This document shows positions 1 to 5,370 of a stretch of DNA of 10,881 nt, piece after piece. The position numbers and the translations under genes are program-made. Positions within the stretch are counted from its first letter, which is position 1. Every line of letters starts with the position of its first letter. The DNA lies in contig JAUVKC010000026.1 in assembly GCA_030592165.1 (NCBI GenBank), positions 1 through 10,881 on the forward strand, given 5' to 3'. The notes beneath the pieces were generated by a model. The model saw nothing but the letters and a program-made list of their open reading frames with translations, was not told the DNA's origin and ran no database searches. Source of the stretch: Candidatus Buchananbacteria bacterium. GTDB taxonomy: Bacteria; Patescibacteriota; Patescibacteriia; CAIXNZ01.

Positions 1-226
1 ACTTATAAATCCTATTACTGGTGAAATTGATAAAGAACATAATATTAATCCCGTGCCATTTTTAGTTGTAAATAAAAAATTAATCGGCCAGCCAAACCCG
101 GCACTTGTTGACGGTGATTTATCATCATTAACTCCTGTTGGAATTTTATCAGATGTTGCCCCAACATTATTACATGTAGCAGGAATAAAACCGCCTAAGG
201 AAATGACTGGCCGAATTTTGATGTAA
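1..226 (+). CDS. gpmI: 2,3-bisphosphoglycerate-independent phosphoglycerate mutase, C-terminal fragment
   Basis: This is the 3' end of a gene that begins before the window; the first complete codon starts at base 2 and the stop is TAA at 224-226. About 74 residues are visible. They include NPVPFLVV, then GILSDVAPTLLHVAGI and PPKEMTGRIL, which match the end of the alkaline-phosphatase-fold, cofactor-independent phosphoglycerate mutase. The family interconverts 3- and 2-phosphoglycerate in cytoplasmic glycolysis using two Mn2+ ions. The metal-binding residues and catalytic Ser lie mostly outside the visible part, so activity cannot be judged. It converges on typA, with a bidirectional terminator between them. 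The family call is fairly sure; the protein is cut by the window edge, not visibly broken. Confidence 0.85.
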   Translation, partial: LINPITGEIDKEHNINPVPFLVVNKKLIGQPNPALVDGDLSSLTPVGILSDVAPTLLHVAGIKPPKEMTGRILM

Positions 227-254
227 AAACAATGGGAAGTATTAGGTGGAAAAC

Positions 255-284
255 AAAAAAAAGACCGTAAAGGTCGTTTTTTTT
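255..284. terminator. Bidirectional rho-independent terminator between gpmI and typA
   Basis: A short stem GACC (263-266) pairs with GGTC (272-275) around the loop GTAAA. A run of A precedes it and a run of T follows it, so it can stop transcription on both strands. It sits 30-60 bases past the gpmI stop and about 80 bases past the typA stop, as expected for convergent genes. Confidence 0.75.
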
Positions 285-334
285 ATTTTAATTATGATTT
301 TATGAGATTTAAAAATTAAAACATTTAGTCATTG

Positions 335-358
335 ATTTAAAATTTATAATTTAAAATT
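335..358. repeat. AT-only direct repeat ATTTAAAATT x2
   Basis: ATTTAAAATT occurs at 335-344 and again at 349-358, just past the typA stop. In DNA this AT-rich it may be chance. The rest of 286-365 shows nothing else. Confidence 0.35.
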
Positions 359-365
359 CAAGCCC

Positions 366-2123
366 CTATTGTTTTAATTCTTTTTTTCGTAAACGAATTG
401 ACTTTGGAGTGATTTCTAAGAGTTCATCTTCTCTCATAATTTCAAGGCCACGTTCAAGTGTCAATTTAAGTGGTGGGGTTAAATTTAAAGCATCATCTGA
501 CCCTGAAGCCCTCATATTGGTAAGTTGTTTACCTTTGGTTGGATTAACAGTCATGTCTGTTCCTTTACTAACATTTCCAATAACCATACCTTCATAAACT
601 TCAATGTTTGGACCAATATATAGTGTTCCTCGATCTTGTAAATTATAAAGTGCATAACCAAGAGCTTTGCCTTTGACTAGTGAAATCATAGAACCAAGTT
701 CACTACGTTTGATCTCTCCTGCATGTGGACGGAAACCAATAACCCGTGAAGACATAATTCCCTCACCTCGAGTTTCAATAATAAATTCTGAACGTAGACC
801 AAGTAAGCCTCTGGTTGGGATTTCAAATATTAACCTAGTGTTATAGTAATGAGTTTTCATTTCCATCATAGTTCCTTTTCGTTTGGCGATTTTTTCAATT
901 AATGTGCCTGATAATGGTTCTGGAACATCAATAATAAGTTCCTCAAATGGTTCAAGAGTCTTGCCATCTTCTTCTTTGAAAATAACCTGAGGTTGTGAAA
1001 CCTGAACTTCAAAACCTTCACGACGCATGTTTTCTAATAAAATCGCTATATGCATTTCTCCGCGACCACGAACTGTATACTGATCTGCTCTGTCAAAGTT
1101 TATTTTAATACCAACATTTATTTCTAATTCTTTTTCTAAGCGTTCTTTTAATTGTGAATTTGTGACAAATTTACCTTCGTGACCAGAAAATGGTGAACTA
1201 TTAACCATAAAACCAAGAGAAATTGTAGGCTCATCAACTGCAATATGCGGTAAAAGTTCAGCTGATTCATCAGTTGACATTGTATCCCCAATGTAAATAT
1301 CAGGAAACCCGGCAACTACAACTATGTCACCTGCCTGCGCACTTTCAACTTCTTTTCTGCTAAAACCATCAAAAGTAAATAATTTAGTTATTGTTCCCTT
1401 TTGAATTGTTCCATTAGTTTGTTTAATAAAAAGTTGATCTTTTACTTTGACAGTACCTTCATAGATCCGAGCAATTGCCAAACGACCAAGATAATTATCG
1501 TAATCTAAATTAAAAGATTGCATCCGTAATAGTTTATCTGCCTCTGCGGGTGCAGGATCAACATTTTCTAAGATAGCATCAAGTAATGGATTCATGTCAT
1601 TGGAGTCTTGATCCAGTTTCTTTTTGGCAATACCATCCTTACCAATTGTATAAACAGTTTGAAAATTTAATTGTTCATCACTAGCACCTAGATCCATGAA
1701 AAGTTCAATAACTTCTTCAACAACTTCTTCAGCACGAGATGCTGGTTTATCTATTTTATTGATAACAACTAAAGGTTTAAGGCCAATTTCAAGTGATTTT
1801 TTTAAAACAAATTTGGTTTGTGGCATTGGTCCTTCTTGAGCGTCAACTACAAGAATAACTGAATCAATTGATCGCAAAATACGTTCAACTTCAGAACCAA
1901 AATCTGCATGACCAGGTGTATCAACTATATTTATTTTAGTATCTTTATAAAACATGGAAGCATTTTTGGCGTAAATAGTAATACCACGCTCTTTTTCAAG
2001 GTCGTTACTGTCCATACTAACAGATTCATTTGTTGTAGCACCTGTTTGACGCATCAAAGCATCAGTAATGGCGGTTTTACCGTGATCAACATGAGCTATG
2101 ATGGCTATATTTCTTATTTCCAT
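366..2123 (-). CDS. typA: Ribosome-associated translational GTPase TypA/BipA
   Basis: The 585-residue protein is close to the usual length of about 600. GTPase motifs are in order: G1 AHVDHGKT (10-17), G2 ERGITI (45-50), G3 DTPGH (68-72) and G4 NKID (122-125). The usual G5 SA motif is degenerate, reading VYTIGKDGIA. After the G domain come EF-G-like domains and the TypA-specific C-terminal part, with PTRGLLGLRSEF and a lysine-rich end. Family members bind the ribosome in place of EF-G and support 50S assembly and growth under cold or stress. The stop is TAG. The ATG has no Shine-Dalgarno sequence, and a TATAAT lies only four bases upstream. The DEAD-box helicase gene ends 77 bases upstream on the same strand; both families act on ribosomes and may be co-transcribed. 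The identification is firm. Confidence 0.96.
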   Translation of the reverse strand: MEIRNIAIIAHVDHGKTAITDALMRQTGATTNESVSMDSNDLEKERGITIYAKNASMFYKDTKINIVDTPGHADFGSEVERILRSIDSVILVVDAQEGPMPQTKFVLKKSLEIGLKPLVVINKIDKPASRAEEVVEEVIELFMDLGASDEQLNFQTVYTIGKDGIAKKKLDQDSNDMNPLLDAILENVDPAPAEADKLLRMQSFNLDYDNYLGRLAIARIYEGTVKVKDQLFIKQTNGTIQKGTITKLFTFDGFSRKEVESAQAGDIVVVAGFPDIYIGDTMSTDESAELLPHIAVDEPTISLGFMVNSSPFSGHEGKFVTNSQLKERLEKELEINVGIKINFDRADQYTVRGRGEMHIAILLENMRREGFEVQVSQPQVIFKEEDGKTLEPFEELIIDVPEPLSGTLIEKIAKRKGTMMEMKTHYYNTRLIFEIPTRGLLGLRSEFIIETRGEGIMSSRVIGFRPHAGEIKRSELGSMISLVKGKALGYALYNLQDRGTLYIGPNIEVYEGMVIGNVSKGTDMTVNPTKGKQLTNMRASGSDDALNLTPPLKLTLERGLEIMREDELLEITPKSIRLRKKELKQ

Positions 2124-2127
2124 AATA

Positions 2128-2133
2128 ATTATA
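2128..2133 (-). promoter_or_regulatory. Possible -10 element of a near-leaderless typA promoter
   Basis: On the minus strand a perfect TATAAT is followed by TATT and then the typA ATG. No good -35 hexamer stands 17 bases upstream. If used, transcription would begin at or next to the start codon. AT-rich DNA gives such matches by chance, so this is weak; typA may instead be read from the helicase promoter. Confidence 0.3.
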
Positions 2134-2200
2134 ATTTAATATGTAGGCTTTTGGCTGTGAGCCTTGAGCTTAGGGCATTGTGTTTTTATATCCTTATTGA

Positions 2201-3505
2201 TTATCTTTGTCGTGATCTACTGTTACCACTCCTAGATCTTCGTGAACGTGAATAATTATTTCCATTCGATCTTCTTGATCGTTTTTTTTGACCCTGGCCC
2301 TGACCTCTTCTGGAGTAATGGTTGCTAGACCATTCTTGTCTTAATTCTTCTCGTGCTGGTTTTGGTCTTTCAGGTGGAAGATCTGGTAATGCTAATATTG
2401 GTAAAGTCTTGCGAATCAATCGTTCAATTTTTTTAACATCATACGTTTGAGCTGATGTAACAAATGAAATAGCTTTACCATGTTTACCAGCACGTCCTGT
2501 TCTACCAATACGATGGACATAATCCTCAGAATTTTCTGGTAAATCAAAATTAAGAACTACTCCAATATCTTTAACATCAATACCTCGTGAAGCAATATCA
2601 GTTGCTACCATGATTCTAAATTTTCCGCTAGTAAACCCATCAAGGGCTTTTTTTCGTTGAGCTTGAGTTCGATTTGAATGTATTTCTGTTGCAGTATGTC
2701 CCATATTACGAATATCACGGGCAATACGTTTGGCACCATGCTTAGTTCTTGAAAAAATAAGGAATTTATCTTCTTTGTATTGTTGTAATAAAGAGTCCAT
2801 TAAACGTGTTTTATTATTTTTAGGAATAATAAATACTTGTTGTTTAATATTTTCAGCTGATGTTCCTTGTGGAGCAATTTCAATTCTAAGTGGTATTTTC
2901 ATGAATTCACTGGCTAGTGATGAAATAGAGTTTGGCATGGTTGCTGAAAATAACATTGTTTGGCGATCCTTGGGCATTGTTTTCAATATTCGTTTAATTT
3001 CTGGTAAAAATCCGACATCAAGCATTCGATCTGCTTCATCAAGAGTTATATTTTTTACCCGATCAAGTTTATAAATACCTTGGTTCATTAAATCAACTAA
3101 ACGTCCAGGTGTTGCTATAACAATATGAGGGTTACGTTTAAGCGCGTTAACTTGTGGATGTTGTGAAGTCCCACCAATAATAACAACTGTTCGTAATCCT
3201 AATGGAGCACCAATTTGTCTAAGTGCGTCTTCTACTTGAATAGCCAGTTCACGTGTGGGAACTAAAATAAGACCTTGATGCTTAGAAGCAGCAATACGTT
3301 GAATCATTGGAATACCAAAAGCAAGGGTTTTACCTGTCCCTGTTTGAGCAATCCCAACAACATCTTTACCTTCAAGTGCACCAGGGATTACCTGCTGTTG
3401 AATAGGTGTTGGAGTAATAAATTTTTTTTGAGTTAGGACAGAGAGTATGTTTTTGCCTATCCCAAGGTCGCTAAAACGACCAGTAGGTTGTTCTTTTTTT
3501 GTCAT
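2201..3505 (-). CDS. DEAD-box ATP-dependent RNA helicase with basic Arg/Ser-rich tail
   Basis: With the ATG at 3505 the protein has 434 residues. All superfamily 2 DEAD-box motifs are visible: Q motif TPTPIQ (31-36), Walker A AQTGTGKT (53-60), PTRELA (83-88), TPGR (132-135), DEAD (156-159), SAT (187-189), ATDIASRGID (301-310) and HRIGRTGR (331-338). The tail from about 398 to 434 is rich in Arg, Ser, Gly and Asn with repeated RS pairs, suited to non-specific RNA binding. Such helicases remodel RNA in ribosome assembly, mRNA decay or cold adaptation; which one cannot be told, so no symbol is given. An upstream in-frame TTG at 3562 could add 19 residues, but that stretch lies in a structured leader and lacks family character. 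No Shine-Dalgarno sequence precedes the ATG. The gene has its own strong promoter at 3612-3640. Confidence 0.93.
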   Translation of the reverse strand: MTKKEQPTGRFSDLGIGKNILSVLTQKKFITPTPIQQQVIPGALEGKDVVGIAQTGTGKTLAFGIPMIQRIAASKHQGLILVPTRELAIQVEDALRQIGAPLGLRTVVIIGGTSQHPQVNALKRNPHIVIATPGRLVDLMNQGIYKLDRVKNITLDEADRMLDVGFLPEIKRILKTMPKDRQTMLFSATMPNSISSLASEFMKIPLRIEIAPQGTSAENIKQQVFIIPKNNKTRLMDSLLQQYKEDKFLIFSRTKHGAKRIARDIRNMGHTATEIHSNRTQAQRKKALDGFTSGKFRIMVATDIASRGIDVKDIGVVLNFDLPENSEDYVHRIGRTGRAGKHGKAISFVTSAQTYDVKKIERLIRKTLPILALPDLPPERPKPAREELRQEWSSNHYSRRGQGQGQKKRSRRSNGNNYSRSRRSRSGNSRSRQR

Positions 3506-3606
3506 AAATTTTTTATAAATAATGTGTAACCCGGTATTCTTGAAGGTCACACTATGACGCAAAAAGATTCGAGTCGCTTAGAATAATTTCACTAAGCTTA
3601 TAATAA
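3506..3606 (-). promoter_or_regulatory. Structured 5' leader of the DEAD-box helicase mRNA
   Basis: About 100 bases separate the predicted transcription start (near 3604-3607) from the ATG. Two hairpins can form. GCTTAG and CTAAGC (3592-3597 and 3576-3581 on the + map) enclose a 10-base loop. GTGTGACC (3545-3552) pairs with GGTTACAC (3524-3531) around a 13-base loop with one G-U pair. The second lies 18 bases from the start codon. Long structured leaders are known for cold-induced RNA helicase genes; a regulatory role here is inferred. Confidence 0.45.
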
Positions 3607-3611
3607 TGCAA

Positions 3612-3640
3612 AGTATATCATAAAAAATATTCTTTGTCAA
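3612..3640 (-). promoter_or_regulatory. Strong sigma70-type promoter for the DEAD-box helicase
   Basis: On the minus strand a consensus TTGACA (3635-3640) is followed by exactly 17 bases and TATACT (3612-3617). This is the best promoter in the window. It points at the helicase gene and lies back to back with the small-RNA promoter, with 28 bases between the two -35 boxes. Confidence 0.82.
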
Positions 3641-3668
3641 ATAACACAAACTAAAGTGTATAACTATA

Positions 3669-3697
3669 TTGATAGAATTATGTATATATAGTATATT
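3669..3697 (+). promoter_or_regulatory. Sigma70-type promoter for a putative small RNA
   Basis: TTGATA (3669-3674), a 17-base spacer and TATATT (3692-3697) lie on the + strand. The expected start is near G3704. No protein gene follows on this strand, but a folded segment ending in a terminator does. Confidence 0.6.
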
Positions 3698-3703
3698 TAG
3701 TAT

Positions 3704-3798
3704 GTGCTTGTGGGCGAGAGCCCCGTTCAACTAAAGGATTTCCTAAGTTGAAGGCAATCACAATAAAGACGCTGCTTATTTTTTAAGCGGTGTTTTTA
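3704..3798 (+). ncRNA. Putative independent small RNA, about 95 nt, family not recognised
   Basis: The unit has its own promoter, a folding body and a terminator, in an intergenic gap between two minus-strand genes. GGGC-GAGA-GCCC (3712-3723) forms a hairpin with a GNRA tetraloop. TTCAACT (3726-3732) pairs with AGTTGAA (3746-3752), with an inner AGG/CCT pair (3735-3737, 3742-3744). TTGT (3708-3711) can pair with ACAA (3760-3763), enclosing both as a three-way junction. No start codon with a plausible reading frame was found. It shows none of the hallmarks I looked for of SRP RNA, tmRNA or common riboswitches. Because it ends in a terminator without a downstream gene, a trans-acting RNA is more likely than a riboswitch. 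Transcription is inferred. Confidence 0.55.
3769..3797 (+). terminator. Rho-independent terminator of the putative small RNA
   Basis: ACGCTGCTTA (3769-3778) pairs with TAAGCGGTGT (3784-3793) around a five-T loop, followed by a T run. Two of the ten pairs are G-U on the + strand; on the minus strand these become A-C mismatches and no T run follows directly. The hairpin is therefore built for a + strand transcript, not for the PIF1-like gene. Confidence 0.75.
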
Positions 3799-3843
3799 TT
3801 TAATTTTATTCAGTTCAACAGTTCTAATCGTGTATTCTCGAAT

Positions 3844-5187
3844 TTAGCCAAACTTCTTTACCCGTTGATCCATAATTATACTTGATCTATAAAACATTTT
3901 TTTCAAAACAATACCTTCAAGTGAAGTACATCGACTTAAGGCGACATAAGTTTGTCCATGGACAAATGTACCAGTTCCTAGGTCAATAATGACTTTATCA
4001 AAGGTTTTGCCCTGACTTTTATGAATAGTAATTGCCCAGGCTAATTTAATAGGTATTTGGGTATATGAACCCATGATATCTCGTTTAAATTCATTATTTT
4101 CAAAAATATACCGTGATATTTCCCAGGTGTGTTTTTTTACTTTAACTATTTCGCCATCTTTTTTTTCTACAAGAACAATGGTTTCGGTTTCGCCTGTTTC
4201 ACTATCAATTGTTTCATGAATATCAGTTATTTTCCCAATTGTTCCATTTACCCATCTTCGGTCGCTATCATTACAAATAAACATGATTTGAGCACCAAGA
4301 CATAGTGTAACCTCTTCATCGTTTGGATAGAGATTTTTGGCAATTTTTCCTGATTTTTCAGCTCTAAAAAGATGTTCTTTATTGTCTAGTTTTTTCATTT
4401 CTGACGAATTAATCCCACCAGCTGCAGCGTTTGTAGTCATTAAATATATATATTTATCATTTTCATTTGGTATAAATTGGGGTAAAAATCTAGCATTTAG
4501 AGTTTGTAAGTGCATATCTGTGACTTGACCATCTCTTACAGCGTTTAAAACTTCTATGAATTTTTCATCTTTTTGACGGTATATTTCAGTTAATTGGATT
4601 ATTTCTAATTCAAAACCGTCAGTAAATAAATTACCCTGTGATTTGGCTGTAAAAACATTGGCGTCAAAAAAATATGGTGAATTATATTCAGAATAAAATT
4701 TATCTTTATCCGTGTTAGTCACTACTGGTGGTAATTGATATAAATCACCAAAGAAAATCATTTGTACACCTCCAAATGGCTCGTCATTTTTTCTGGCTCT
4801 TTTCAAAACAGTATCAACAGCATCAAGCAAGTCAGCTCGAACCATGGAGATCTCATCAATGGCAATAGTTTTTATTCGAAGAAATTTTTTACGTTTTTTA
4901 TCATTAATGGTCATTGATTTTGCCTCATCAAGTTCAAACCCTGGTTTAAGGGTGAAAAAAGAATGAATAGTTTCTCCATTTACATTGATTGCAGAAATTC
5001 CAGTAGGGGCTAAAACAATAATTTTCTTTTTTGAATGTAATCTTATATGTTCAAGTAATGTAGACTTCCCTGTTCCCGCTTTACCAGTAACAAAAACATT
5101 ACTATTTGTTTTTTCAATAGTATCAATAACTTTTTCGGCTTGTTTTGAGAATTTTATTGGCATATAAAAAAAATTGGCGATCGCCAT
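3844..5187 (-). CDS. PIF1/RecD2-like superfamily 1B DNA helicase
   Basis: The 447-residue protein carries superfamily 1 helicase motifs in order: Walker A GKAGTGKS (35-42), Ia APTGISAINV (60-69), Walker B DEIS (111-114), III GDLYQLPPV (147-155), a YRQKD segment (203-207), V TIHKSQGKTF (387-396) and VI YVALSRC (414-420). The order and spacing match bacterial PIF1-like 5'-3' DNA helicases, which act in replication, recombination and G-quadruplex unwinding. It is compact, with no added N- or C-terminal domain. Two starts are possible. ATG 5187 gives an N-terminal MAIANFFY; ATG 5163 (MPIKFSKQ) fits the family start better. Neither has a Shine-Dalgarno sequence. A weak extended -10 lies just upstream. 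A terminator separates it from the anticodon nuclease gene, so it is probably not part of the restriction operon. Confidence 0.9.
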   Translation of the reverse strand: MAIANFFYMPIKFSKQAEKVIDTIEKTNSNVFVTGKAGTGKSTLLEHIRLHSKKKIIVLAPTGISAINVNGETIHSFFTLKPGFELDEAKSMTINDKKRKKFLRIKTIAIDEISMVRADLLDAVDTVLKRARKNDEPFGGVQMIFFGDLYQLPPVVTNTDKDKFYSEYNSPYFFDANVFTAKSQGNLFTDGFELEIIQLTEIYRQKDEKFIEVLNAVRDGQVTDMHLQTLNARFLPQFIPNENDKYIYLMTTNAAAGGINSSEMKKLDNKEHLFRAEKSGKIAKNLYPNDEEVTLCLGAQIMFICNDSDRRWVNGTIGKITDIHETIDSETGETETIVLVEKKDGEIVKVKKHTWEISRYIFENNEFKRDIMGSYTQIPIKLAWAITIHKSQGKTFDKVIIDLGTGTFVHGQTYVALSRCTSLEGIVLKKMFYRSSIIMDQRVKKFG

Positions 5188-5197
5188 TTATATTAAC

Positions 5198-5206
5198 ATT
5201 CTAGCA
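5198..5206 (-). promoter_or_regulatory. Possible extended -10 promoter for the PIF1-like helicase
   Basis: The minus strand reads TGC then TAGAAT, an extended -10 arrangement, with no good -35. Transcription would start only about 4 bases before ATG 5187, or about 28 bases before ATG 5163. It directly follows the terminator of the preceding gene. Confidence 0.4.
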
Positions 5207-5248
5207 CAAAACAAAAATAAACCCTATTAAGGGCTTATTTTTGTTTTG
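5207..5248. terminator. Long-stem terminator after the hsd/anticodon-nuclease operon
   Basis: CAAAACAAAAATAA (5207-5220) is the perfect reverse complement of 5235-5248. Inside it CCCT (5222-5225) pairs with AGGG (5230-5233) around ATTA. On the minus strand the T-rich arm comes last, giving a classic stop for the operon ending at 5371. The symmetry would let it work on both strands. Confidence 0.75.
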
Positions 5249-5370
5249 CTCGGAGTCCTGAAACGCTCTAATCTAAATTGCAAAATGGTAAAATTTTCCT
5301 CCCCCAGCCCCCTTTCATTTTTGTCCTATTGCTTCCACGCTCGTAAAGTGAGCACGACGGCTTAGATTTC
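5249..5370. other. GC-richer intergenic block at the edge of the hsd locus, role unknown
   Basis: This block stands out from its AT-rich surroundings. On the minus strand it has a G-rich run, GGGGGCTGGGGGAGG, with five GG pairs that could form a two-layer G-quadruplex. A 7-base inverted repeat (AATCTAA near 5271, TTAGATT near 5362) brackets it. A GCTC/GAGC hairpin sits near 5340-5353. No coding frame is evident. It may be a dispersed intergenic repeat of this lineage or a remnant of the island boundary; neither can be shown from one copy. Confidence 0.4.

Noticed and set aside
2140..2200. GGCT/AGCC hairpin between the DEAD-box gene and typA as a terminator
   Set aside because: The loop is only three bases and no T run follows on the minus strand.
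1908..2255. Open frame on the + strand across the typA start and DEAD-box end
   Set aside because: It is antisense to two firm genes, with no ribosome-binding site or recognisable domain.
2280..3430. Eight-T homopolymers in the DEAD-box gene as possible slippage sites
   Set aside because: Such runs are common throughout this AT-rich sequence and do not sit at a frame junction.
3506..3562. TTG start adding 19 residues to the DEAD-box helicase
   Set aside because: The added part lies in the folded leader, has no Shine-Dalgarno site, and the family usually begins near MTKKEQPTGRFSDLG.
3811..3826. Tandem CAGTTCAACAGTTC near the PIF1-like stop
   Set aside because: Two six-base units separated by two bases are too short to call a CRISPR or regulatory array, and no hairpin terminator forms.
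5176..5185. GGCGATCGCC palindrome at the PIF1-like start, resembling the cyanobacterial HIP1 element
   Set aside because: Only one copy was noticed and it encodes the first residues of the protein; nothing else suggests a cyanobacterium.
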